64,000 bases of DNA from Sipunculus nudus (taxonomy: Eukaryota; Annelida; Sipuncula; Golfingiida; Sipunculidae), in assembly GCA_026874595.1 (NCBI GenBank), contig CM049321.1, positions 14,095,479 to 14,159,478 of the forward strand, written 5' to 3'. This document shows positions 11,324 through 22,693 of the stretch, one piece after another (the first letter of the stretch is position 1; every line of letters begins with the position of its first letter). The position numbers were made by a program, and so were the translations under genes. The notes under the pieces were generated by a model. That model ran no database searches. It was given only the letters and a program-made list of their open reading frames with translations, and had not been told where the DNA came from.

Positions 11324-12642
11324 CAACAGATTACAATCCTGGTGCTCCTTGATATGTCGGCAGCTTTTGCTAAAATCGATCACCAGATACTTGTATCAAG
11401 GTTGTATGAACTACTGGGAATTACAGGTCTAACCTTAGCTTTTTTCAAGTCATATCCAAGTGGGAGGACGCAGTCAGTTGTAATATGGGATAGTGCATTC
11501 CGCGGCGCAGTTCTGGAATACGGTGTACCCCAGGTTTCTGTGCTGGGACCCATTGATTTACCATTTACACAATGTGATTAGGAAACATTATGAGATAACA
11601 CGGCTTAAAATATGATCTTTATGCAGATGATGCTCAGCTGTATTCATTATTTCTACCTGCCATCTTAGAATCTGACAAAAGCAAAATAAACTTATGTGAA
11701 TGACATTCGGATATGGATGTTAGGAAACGAGCCCAAGCTTAATAGTGAAAACACTGAGGTTATTTACATTGACACAGCTAATCATTTACAGAAGGTAAAC
11801 AGTCGAACCTTGTTCAATGGTTCCGCTCCCATTGCATCGCCTTAAAAGTGCGGAATTGGGCAGTAATTTTTGATAATCAGATGACACTTAATATACATAT
11901 CAACACTATATAAAAGTGCTTACTTTAATTTGCACTATCTTGGACGTATCCGAAAATTACTTTCAAAGTCAAGTGCATCTCAGCTGGCACGAAGCTTGCT
12001 TCTGTCAAGTCTGGACGTGTGTAATCACTTTCGTTTGGATTACAAAAAATTCAAGCATGTCGTCTACAAAAGATCCAGGATCAGGCTGCCCCCATAGTAT
12101 GCAGGTTCCCAAATCGTGCTAATATCTCTCCCTTTCTTAAAGAACTACATTAGTTACCAGTCACACACAGTTTTAAATTTGTTACTAACATATATGGACC
12201 TCTAAGGGATGACACCGGCTTTCTTATCTGATCTATTCCAGCTGTACCAAGCTCCTCGTACCCTGAGGTCTAACAATAGATATATTCTTTTGCATGAACC
12301 CAGAGCAAAACTTTCAACATATGGAGGCAGAGCTATAAGCTTTGTGCTCCAACTTTGTAGAATGTTACCAAAGTATATAAAAATATGTGACTCAGTTGAC
12401 AAGTTTAAAGGTGCATTAAAATCTTACTTTTTCATTCAAGTTTATAGCAATATTTTGTAATCCTCTTGTAAATGTTCGGGTCTTTATATTTTTCTTGCTT
12501 AGGTTATTTTTTAAGTTAAAGTAATAATTTGAGAATGTGAGATATTACGAGTTTTTTGTCTGTTGCTAAATATTGCATCTATGATGTATTTTATTCATGT
12601 TTGCATTTTTGTCAGGCGCTTTAAAGCGGAATATTCAAATCG
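11324..12642 (+). mobile_element. CR1/L2-like RT palm to C-terminus and 3'UTR, decayed (T1)
   Basis: 11342-11581 encodes the palm (MSAAFAKIDHQILVSRL ... GVPQVSVLGPIDLPF). The expected D after AAF is replaced by A, removing a catalytic aspartate. YADD is present at 11620-11631 in another frame. 12209-12460 encodes the C-terminal region (DLFQLYQAPRTLRSNNRY) up to TAA. The 3'UTR has the CGCTTTAAAGCG stem near 12617. A one-base deletion at 'cgccttaaaag' distinguishes it from T2. Confidence 0.88.
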
Positions 12643-13160
12643 GTTGTGCCATGTATCACATCATTGGTTAAAAATCCTTTGCCAATGCTGATGTACCATC
12701 TTGTATGAAACAGGCGCTAGTTAATCCTTTAATTAAAAAAAAACCTACACAGGATGCTGAGTGTCTAAACAATTATAGGCCAGTAGGTAACCTGTCATTT
12801 ATCTGTAAAGTGCTAGAAAGAGTCGTGGCACAGCGAGTTACTGCATACATGCATCAAAATAACCTTGGTGAGCCTATGCAATCAGCTTATAAAAATGACT
12901 GTCCTACAGGCAGAGCTATCAGCTCTTTCGCTCCACCTTTGTGGAATAAGTTACCAGAGTATATTAAAATATGTAAGGGTGCATTAAAAACTTACTTTTT
13001 TATGCAAGTTTATAGTGATATTTTATAATTCTCTTGTGAATATTCGGGTTTGCATTTTTTTGTCAGGCGCTTTGAGCGGAATATTGAAATCCTGTACACA
13101 TGCGCAATAAATTAAATAAAAAATAAGAATAAATTTTTATTTTTATTATTATTATAATTA
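12643..13160 (+). mobile_element. Internally deleted CR1 with 3' tail (T1)
   Basis: 12705-13028 is one open frame joining RT N-terminus (NYRPVGNLSFICKVLERVVA) to the C-terminal end (APPLWNKLPEYIKICKGALK). The palm with its catalytic residues is missing, yet the join keeps the frame. The tail has the 'gcgctttgagcgg' stem and ends in AATAAATTAAATAAAAAA-type and ATT-type simple repeats, as expected for a CR1/L2 3' end. Confidence 0.88.
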
Positions 13161-13732
13161 GCATTCATAAACTACTGTAATGTCTTCTATAGTCATTAAA
13201 ATTGCAAATAAAAGTGTTTTATAATACAGGTTATAATATTGAATTAGTTGGAGGAGCAGTAAGACGAACTAAGCTCAGATCCTTTGAGACTTGGTCATTA
13301 GAGATTGATGCTGACAGCACACAGAAGGCGTTGAGAATTATATTTTTTATGATTCTTCTATCACAATTTGCCAAGTCAGAAAAGTTAAATGTAATTAAAG
13401 GAAATTTATGTGCTCACACTATAAAGTCAGCAATTTTGTTATTGTTTTATATCATTAATTAAAATTACAATTATAATAACATGAGAAAATATGGCTGACT
13501 ACGGTTAAAAGAAATCAAAGATTTAATAACATTCAAGGCATATGTTTTCAACAAAAGATGTATATAATCCAGCTTGTGCACGAATTCAAACTTAATTTAG
13601 GATCATGGTTTCAGAGAAATGAGTATTAGTTACGCAGGCCTCCAACGGTACAGTTTTGTGTACATTTATCTGCTATATAAAAATACAAAAAGCTGGGCTG
13701 CAATCTATCATGTACATTCAGCTTCTACATCT
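13161..13732. repeat. First part of segment E (T1)
   Basis: Non-coding copy of 22694-23264, with only short unassigned frames at 13202-13462 and 13656 onward. It ends at 'cagcttctacatct', after which a junction with repeated filler ('cttttatac', 'cttctaca') leads into CR1 linker sequence of T2. Confidence 0.8.
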
Positions 13733-14374
13733 TTTATACTTTTATACTTCTACAAAACTTTTATACAAAACTGTAAATAATGCTTTTTCTCAATCGACTG
13801 ATAGTCTTTGCCTGTCTTTCTGTCTAGAAGTCTCAAATTGGTTTAAGGGGTATTTTGAGCAAAAATATTGATTCAATAAGAAATGAGCTAGACAAAGTTT
13901 CTTCTTCGTTAACAAACCCTTTACATATCCATGAGGTATCACCATACCATGAGACATCTTTGTCATTTTTCTTACCAGGAAATGAGGCTAAAATTCGCAA
14001 ACTGTTTAGTAAAGTGCAAAAGAAATCATGCCAACTGGTCCTATCCCCACTTAGTTATTAAAAAAAAAACACTAGATACAGTTGTGCCATGAATCACATC
14101 ATTGGTTAGAATTTTTTTGCCACTGCTAATGTAACATCTTAAATCCGTTACTTAAAACACCTACAGTGGATGCTGAGTGTGTGAAAGAAAAATATAGGCC
14201 AGTATGTATCCTGCATTGTCTCTAAAGTGCTAGAAAGAGCCATGGCACAGCCACTTACTGTATACATGCACCAAAATAACCTTGATGAGCCTATGTAATC
14301 AGCTTATAGAAGTGGCTGTTCTACAGAAATGCCCTTCTGCGAGTTGAAAATGACATTTTACAAGCTATTGATAA
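13733..14374 (+). mobile_element. CR1 linker and RT N-terminus (T2)
   Basis: After the filler junction it reads LLYKTVNNAFSQSTDSLCLS, then (frameshift) NIDSIRNELDKVSSSLTN and CQLVLSPLSY. Next comes degraded RT N-terminal sequence (VLERAMAQPLTVYMHQNN) up to the TIR element at 'gataag'. It contains more upstream linker than T1. Confidence 0.87.
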
Positions 14375-16077
14375 GGCCAATCTTAAATAAAAATCCTCTG
14401 TTGCGGGTTTTTCGACATTATGATAGAAAAACCTATTTCCTTTTCAACCAATTTCCATTTCCTATCTCTGTGTCTGCGAATCGATTAAAATGCATGTGAC
14501 ACCTTTTGAGGAGTACGATTTCTTGGACACCAATGCATGGTGAAATGAAGCCACAAATAACAGTAAACATGTATATCAGACACGCAGATGTGTGACAAGA
14601 GACCGTAGCGTTCGGGTAATTCTCATGTGAGCGAGCTTCATTGAATGACGTATAAACTAACCAGCATGCTTGCTGCATGAGTTTCCCGGAAAGCTAATCC
14701 TACTGACACCTGACCAACACCCATTGGTTTATATTGCATCGACGTCACTTAACCCATGCGTCCATTGGGTGACCTCGACTTTATTTGAATAGACGTGGTC
14801 TGTCTGACCGTCGTGCTTTTTCACTGACTAAAATGGTCCCGCTTTAGTGGACTGGACATGTTATATAGATTTCTTCAATGTGAATCAGAAAGCAAAATAT
14901 TTATAATTATGTAAGCAAAGCAAATCATCCATATTTATTAAACGGAGCTTATGCACTAACGTGCTAGTGTTTTACCGTTTCATAAAAATCATAACCAGGT
15001 CTAACAAAGTACCAGCGATGTCAACCCTTTACATCGTCAGTAACAATTCAACATTACAAGTCTGTCAAATTCAGATTACCCTCAAATGCGGGGGGGGGGG
15101 GGGGGAATAAAGAATGTGTTCTAATGGCCCCCTCCTATAATCTCATCCGCTTTTCCGGGCATTTCGTTTTGTCACAGGTGACGAAACGCTCACATAGTAC
15201 CCGCCCGCGATACCGAGACGGGGGGGGGGGGGGGGGGGGGAATTCCCATCGAAAAGTCCCGCGCACTTGTCAACAAACAATTTTTTTAAAAATTATATTT
15301 GGAAGTTTATCCGTTATATTATGCAAATATATTAAAAAAAAATATGGCATATAAATAGACTATTCAAAAGAAATTGTCATGTTTCTAAAAAAAATTGACG
15401 CAGACAAAAGTTATAGAAGGTAGCACACGCCATTTATTTAAAGGATCTCGCAACTGTCGTTGATATCACATTTATTTAAACTTAAACGCTTTGATGGAAA
15501 TACAAATATTTATATTACAACGATAATAATATAATATTCGGTTAATTCCATGCGAAGCGAACACGTGTCTATTGGTTTCAAAGGTGACCCATGTATTTAA
15601 TTACTTAAGCTCTGCCTATGCATTATAATTTTACATACTGCGGCTGATTTGAGCCCCACAACGTGGGCTACGGCAAGGAATAGACTTGCAATTTTCTTTT
15701 CTTTATTTTGTCATGTCTGAATTGTATTTTGAATAAATAAATAATATTTACAATCTTCAACAGAGCTTCAAAATCATGAGGTGATCATACTTTTACATTT
15801 AAATTTGAATATCTATTACTGGTATAGGTATGTTTAGCCCACTTTTAAATATATATAAATTAACCATTTCAGCGATTGAATAATATGTATTCATATATAT
15901 ATATATATATATAGGCAGTAAAAAGGACTGTGTGTAAAACCCGGACGCCGGACACAGAAAAAACATTGATTGGACGTCGATAAAAACACATGAAAATTAA
16001 AAAAAAAATAAAGCCTATCTTTCTTATGATTTTTTAGGTGAGTGAAACCCCCAACAGGATTTTTTTTAAGATTGGCC
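14375..16077. mobile_element. TIR element in CR1 RT (T2)
   Basis: Same ends as 9605-11319. It has two long G runs, 15090-15105 (16 G) and 15220-15240 (21 G), and a short TA run (15893-15913). 'ttcagattaccc' and 'ggaataaagaatg' are shared with T3 and not with T1 or unit 2, so T2 and T3 are the closest pair. Confidence 0.75.
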
Positions 16078-16081
16078 TAAT

Positions 16082-17401
16082 CAACAGATTACAATCCTGG
16101 TGCTCCTTGATATGTCGGCAGCTTTTGCTAAAATCGATCACCAGATACTTGTATCAAGGTTGTATGAACTACTGGGAATTACAGGTCTAACCTTAGCTTT
16201 TTTCAAGTCATATCCAAGTGGGAGGACGCAGTCAGTTGTAATATGGGATAGTGCATTCCGCGGCGCAGTTCTGGAATACGGTGTACCCCAGGTTTCTGTG
16301 CTGGGACCCATTGATTTACCATTTACACAATGTGATTAGGAAACATTATGAGATAACACGGCTTAAAATATGATCTTTATGCAGATGATGCTCAGCTGTA
16401 TTCATTATTTCTACCTGCCATCTTAGAATCTGACAAAAGCAAAATAAACTTATGTGAATGACATTCGGATATGGATGTTAGGAAACGAGCCCAAGCTTAA
16501 TAGTGAAAACACTGAGGTTATTTACATTGACACAGCTAATCATTTACAGAAGGTAAACAGTCGAACCTTGTTCAATGGTTCCGCTCCCATTGCATCGCCT
16601 TTAAAAGTGCGGAATTGGGCAGTAATTTTTGATAATCAGATGACACTTAATATACATATCAACACTATATAAAAGTGCTTACTTTAATTTGCACAATCTT
16701 GGACGTATCCGAAAATTACTTTCAAAGTCAAGTGCATCTCAGCTGGCACGAAGCTTGCTTCTGTCAAGTCTGGACGTGTGTAATCACTTTCGTTTGGATT
16801 ACAAAAAATTCAAGCATGTCGTCTACAAAAGATCCAGGATCAGGCTGCCCCCATAGTATGCAGGTTCCCAAATCGTGCTAATATCTCTCCCTTTCTTAAA
16901 GAACTACATTAGTTACCAGTCACACACAGTTTTAAATTTGTTACTAACATATATGGACCTCTAAGGGATGACACCGGCTTTCTTATCTGATCTATTCCAG
17001 CTGTACCAAGCTCCTCGTACCCTGAGGTCTAACAATAGATATATTCTTTTGCATGAACCCAGAGCAAAACTTTCAACATATGGAGGCAGAGCTATAAGCT
17101 TTGTGCTCCAACTTTGTAGAATGTTACCAAAGTATATAAAAATATGTGACTCAGTTGACAAGTTTAAAGGTGCATTAAAATCTTACTTTTTCATTCAAGT
17201 TTATAGCAATATTTTGTAATCCTCTTGTAAATGTTCGGGTCTTTATATTTTTCTTGCTTAGGTTATTTTTTAAGTTAAAGTAATAATTTGAGAATGTGAG
17301 ATATTACGAGTTTTTTGTCTGTTGCTAAATATTGCATCTATGATGTATTTTATTCATGTTTGCATTTTTGTCAGGCGCTTTAAAGCGGAATATTCAAATC
17401 G
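16082..17401 (+). mobile_element. CR1 RT palm to C-terminus and 3'UTR (T2)
   Basis: The palm frame 16100-16339 is identical in protein to T1 (including AAFAKID with the lost aspartate). YADD at 16378-16389; post-palm frame 16454-16672 (WMLGNEPKLNSENTEV); C-terminal frame 16968-17219. Decayed by frameshifts between these pieces. Confidence 0.88.
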
Positions 17402-17919
17402 GTTGTGCCATGTATCACATCATTGGTTAAAAATCCTTTGCCAATGCTGATGTACCATCTTGTATGAAACAGGCGCTAGTTAATCCTTTAATTAAAAAAA
17501 AACCTACACAGGATGCTGAGTGTCTAAACAATTATAGGCCAGTAGGTAACCTGTCATTTATCTGTAAAGTGCTAGAAAGAGTCGTGGCACAGCGAGTTAC
17601 TGCATACATGCATCAAAATAACCTTGGTGAGCCTATGCAATCAGCTTATAAAAATGACTGTCCTACAGGCAGAGCTATCAGCTCTTTCGCTCCACCTTTG
17701 TGGAATAAGTTACCAGAGTATATTAAAATATGTAAGGGTGCATTAAAAACTTACTTTTTTATGCAAGTTTATAGTGATATTTTATAATTCTCTTGTGAAT
17801 ATTCGGGTTTGCATTTTTTTGTCAGGCGCTTTGAGCGGAATATTGAAATCCTGTACACATGCGCAATAAATTAAATAAAAAATAAGAATAAATTTTTATT
17901 TTTATTATTATTATAATTA
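17402..17919 (+). mobile_element. Internally deleted CR1 with 3' tail (T2)
   Basis: Frame 17464-17787 has the same translation as T1 (12705-13028), with SAYKNDCPTG joined to RAISSFAPPLWNKLPE. The tail 'caggcgctttgagcgg' is followed by A- and ATT-rich repeats. Confidence 0.88.
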
Positions 17920-18491
17920 GCATTCATAAACTACTGTAATGTCTTCTATAGTCATTAAAATTGCAAATAAAAGTGTTTTATAATACAGGTTATAATATTG
18001 AATTAGTTGGAGGAGCAGTAAGACGAACTAAGCTCAGATCCTTTGAGACTTGGTCATTAGAGATTGATGCTGACAGCACACAGAAGGCGTTGAGAATTAT
18101 ATTTTTTATGATTCTTCTATCACAATTTGCCAAGTCAGAAAAGTTAAATGTAATTAAAGGAAATTTATGTGCTCACACTATAAAGTCAGCAATTTTGTTA
18201 TTGTTTTATATCATTAATTAAAATTACAATTATAATAACATGAGAAAATATGGCTGACTACGGTTAAAAGAAATCAAAGATTTAATAACATTCAAGGCAT
18301 ATGTTTTCAACAAAAGATGTATATAATCCAGCTTGTGCACGAATTCAAACTTAATTTAGGATCATGGTTTCAGAGAAATGAGTATTAGTTACGCAGGCCT
18401 CCAACGGTACAGTTTTGTGTACATTTATCTGCTATATAAAAATACAAAAAGCTGGGCTGCAATCTATCATGTACATTCAGCTTCTACATCT
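17920..18491. repeat. First part of segment E (T2)
   Basis: Copy of 13161-13732, ending in the same filler junction. No recognisable gene. Confidence 0.8.
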
Positions 18492-19133
18492 TTTATACTT
18501 TTATACTTCTACAAAACTTTTATACAAAACTGTAAATAATGCTTTTTCTCAATCGACTGATAGTCTTTGCCTGTCTTTCTGTCTAGAAGTCTCAAATTGG
18601 TTTAAGGGGTATTTTGAGCAAAAATATTGATTCAATAAGAAATGAGCTAGACAAAGTTTCTTCTTCGTTAACAAACCCTTTACATATCCATGAGGTATCA
18701 CCATACCATGAGACATCTTTGTCATTTTTCTTACCAGGAAATGAGGCTAAAATTCGCAAACTGTTTAGTAAAGTGCAAAAGAAATCATGCCAACTGGTCC
18801 TATCCCCACTTAGTTATTAAAAAAAAAACACTAGATACAGTTGTGCCATGAATCACATCATTGGTTAGAATTTTTTTGCCACTGCTAATGTAACATCTTA
18901 AATCCGTTACTTAAAACACCTACAGTGGATGCTGAGTGTGTGAAAGAAAAATATAGGCCAGTATGTATCCTGCATTGTCTCTAAAGTGCTAGAAAGAGCC
19001 ATGGCACAGCCACTTACTGTATACATGCACCAAAATAACCTTGATGAGCCTATGTAATCAGCTTATAGAAGTGGCTGTTCTACAGAAATGCCCTTCTGCG
19101 AGTTGAAAATGACATTTTACAAGCTATTGATAA
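18492..19133 (+). mobile_element. CR1 linker and RT N-terminus (T3)
   Basis: Duplicate of 13733-14374 with no difference noticed by eye. Linker frame 18614-18820, then degraded RT N-terminus. Confidence 0.87.
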
Positions 19134-20827
19134 GGCCAATCTTAAATAAAAATCCTCTGTTGCGGGTTTTTCGACATTATGATAGAAAAACCTATTTCCT
19201 TTTCAACCAATTTCCATTTCCTATCTCTGTGTCTGCGAATCGATTAAAATGCATGTGACACCTTTTGAGGAGTACGATTTCTTGGACACCAATGCATGGT
19301 GAAATGAAGCCACAAATAACAGTAAACATGTATATCAGACACGCAGATGTGTGACAAGAGACCGTAGCGTTCGGGTAATTCTCATGTGAGCGAGCTTCAT
19401 TGAATGACGTATAAACTAACCAGCATGCTTGCTGCATGAGTTTCCCGGAAAGCTAATCCTACTGACACCTGACCAACACCCATTGGTTTATATTGCATCG
19501 ACGTCACTTAACCCATGCGTCCATTGGGTGACCTCGACTTTATTTGAATAGACGTGGTCTGTCTGACCGTCGTGCTTTTTCACTGACTAAAATGGTCCCG
19601 CTTTAGTGGACTGGACATGTTATATAGATTTCTTCAATGTGAATCAGAAAGCAAAATATTTATAATTATGTAAGCAAAGCAAATCATCCATATTTATTAA
19701 ACGGAGCTTATGCACTAACGTGCTAGTGTTTTACCGTTTCATAAAAATCATAACCAGGTCTAACAAAGTACCAGCGATGTCAACCCTTTACATCGTCAGT
19801 AACAATTCAACATTACAAGTCTGTCAAATTCAGATTACCCTCAAATGCGGGGGGGGGGGGGGAATAAAGAATGTGTTCTAATGGCCCCCTCCTATAATCT
19901 CATCCGCTTTTCCGGGCATTTCGTTTTGTCACAGGTGACGAAACGCTCACATAGTACCCGCCCGCGATACCGAGACGGGGGGGGGGGGGGAATTCCCATC
20001 GAAAAGTCCCGCGCACTTGTCAACAAACAATTTTTTTAAAAATTATATTTGGAAGTTTATCCGTTATATTATGCAAATATATTAAAAAAAAATATGGCAT
20101 ATAAATAGACTATTCAAAAGAAATTGTCATGTTTCTAAAAAAAATTGACGCAGACAAAAGTTATAGAAGGTAGCACACGCCATTTATTTAAAGGATCTCG
20201 CAACTGTCGTTGATATCACATTTATTTAAACTTAAACGCTTTGATGGAAATACAAATATTTATATTACAACGATAATAATATAATATTCGGTTAATTCCA
20301 TGCGAAGCGAACACGTGTCTATTGGTTTCAAAGGTGACCCATGTATTTAATTACTTAAGCTCTGCCTATGCATTATAATTTTACATACTGCGGCTGATTT
20401 GAGCCCCACAACGTGGGCTACGGCAAGGAATAGACTTGCAATTTTCTTTTCTTTATTTTGTCATGTCTGAATTGTATTTTGAATAAATAAATAATATTTA
20501 CAATCTTCAACAGAGCTTCAAAATCATGAGGTGATCATACTTTTACATTTAAATTTGAATATCTATTACTGGTATAGGTATGTTTAGCCCACTTTTAAAT
20601 ATATATAAATTAACCATTTCAGCGATTGAATAATATGTATTCATATATATATATATATATATAGGCAGTAAAAAGGACTGTGTGTAAAACCCGGACGCCG
20701 GACACAGAAAAAACATTGATTGGACGTCGATAAAAACACATGAAAATTAAAAAAAAAATAAAGCCTATCTTTCTTATGATTTTTTAGGTGAGTGAAACCC
20801 CCAACAGGATTTTTTTTAAGATTGGCC
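19134..20827. mobile_element. TIR element in CR1 RT (T3)
   Basis: Duplicate of 14375-16077. The visible differences are shorter G runs (19849-19862 and 19977-19990, 14 G each). TA run 20643-20663. Confidence 0.75.
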
Positions 20828-20831
20828 TAAT

Positions 20832-22152
20832 CAACAGATTACAATCCTGGTGCTCCTTGATATGTCGGCAGCTTTTGCTAAAATCGATCACCAGATACTT
20901 GTATCAAGGTTGTATGAACTACTGGGAATTACAGGTCTAACCTTAGCTTTTTTCAAGTCATATCCAAGTGGGAGGACGCAGTCAGTTGTAATATGGGATA
21001 GTGCATTCCGCGGCGCAGTTCTGGAATACGGTGTACCCCAGGTTTCTGTGCTGGGACCCATTGATTTACCATTTACACAATGTGATTAGGAAACATTATG
21101 AGATAACACGGCTTAAAATATGATCTTTATGCAGATGATGCTCAGCTGTATTCATTATTTCTACCTGCCATCTTAGAATCTGACAAAAGCAAAATAAACT
21201 TATGTGAATGACATTCGGATATGGATGTTAGGAAACGAGCCCAAGCTTAATAGTGAAAACACTGAGGTTATTTACATTGACACAGCTAATCATTTACAGA
21301 AGGTAAACAGTCGAACCTTGTTCAATGGTTCCGCTCCCATTGCATCGCCTTTAAAAGTGCGGAATTGGGCAGTAATTTTTGATAATCAGATGACACTTAA
21401 TATACATATCAACACTATATAAAAGTGCTTACTTTAATTTGCACAATCTTGGACGTATCCGAAAATTACTTTCAAAGTCAAGTGCATCTCAGCTGGCACG
21501 AAGCTTGCTTCTGTCAAGTCTGGACGTGTGTAATCACTTTCGTTTGGATTACAAAAAATTCAAGCATGTCGTCTACAAAAGATCCAGGATCAGGCTGCCC
21601 CCATAGTATGCAGGTTCCCAAATCGTGCTAATATCTCTCCCTTTCTTAAAGAACTACATTAGTTACCAGTCACACACAGTTTTAAATTTGTTACTAACAT
21701 ATATGGACCTCTAAGGGATGACACCGGCTTTCTTATCTGATCTATTCCAGCTGTACCAAGCTCCTCGTACCCTGAGGTCTAACAATAGATATATTCTTTT
21801 GCATGAACCCAGAGCTAAACTTTCAACATATGGAGGCAGAGCTATAAACTTTGTGCTCCAACTTTGTGGAATGTTACCAAAGTATATAAAAATATGTGAC
21901 TCAGTTGACAAGTTTAAATGTGCATTAAAATCTTACTTTTTTATGCAAGTTTATAGCAATATTTTGTAATCCTCTTGTAAATGTTCGGGTCTTTATATTT
22001 CTTCTTGCTTAGGTTATTTTTTAAGTTAAAGTAATAATTTAAGAATGTGAGATATTACGAGGTTTTTGTCTGTTGCTAAATATTGCATCTATGATGTATT
22101 TTATTCATGTTTGCATTTTTGTCAGGCGGTTTAAAGCGGAATATTCAAATCG
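20832..22152 (+). mobile_element. CR1 RT palm to C-terminus and 3'UTR (T3), mosaic
   Basis: Palm 20850-21089, YADD 21128-21139, post-palm 21204-21422 and 21425-21631 match T2 exactly in translation. From the C-terminal frame (21718-21969) onward the copy departs from T1/T2 and resembles units 2 and 3 (for example 'gagctaaac', 'tgtggaatg', 'ttatgcaag'). The palindrome in the 3'UTR is mutated to 'ggcggtttaaagcgg'. Confidence 0.88.
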
Positions 22153-22693
22153 GTTGTGCCATGTATCACATCATTGGTTAGAAAATCCTTTGCCACTGCT
22201 GATGTACCATCTTGTATGAAACAGGCGCTAGTTAATCCTTTAATTAAATAAAAAAAAACCCTACACTGGAAGCTGAGTGTCTAAACAATTATAGGCCTGG
22301 AAGTAACCTGTCATTTATCTGTAAATTGCTAGACAGAGTTGTGGCACAGCGAGTTACTGCATACATGCATAAAAATAACCTTGGTGAGCCTATGCAATCA
22401 GCTTACAGAAATGACTGTCCTACATGCAGAGCTATCAGCTCTTGCGCTCCAGCTTTGTGGAATAAGTTACCAGAGTATATTAAAATATGTAAGGGTGCAT
22501 TAAAAACTTACTTTTTTTATGCAAGTTTATAGTGATATTTTATAATTCTCTTGTGAATATTCGGGTTTGCATTTTTTTGTCAGGCGCTTTGAGCGGAATT
22601 TTCAAATCCTGTACACATGCGCAATAAATTAAATAAAAAAATAAGAATAAATTATAATAATAATAATTATTATTATTATTATTATTATTATTA
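22153..22693 (+). mobile_element. Internally deleted CR1 with 3' tail (T3)
   Basis: Same RT N-terminus to C-terminus fusion, but with unit-2/3-type bases ('cttgcgctccagct'). An extra T in the T run near 22511-22519 shifts the last codons, so the open frame 22326-22532 stops early. The tail ends in a long ATT microsatellite (about 22664-22693). Confidence 0.87.
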
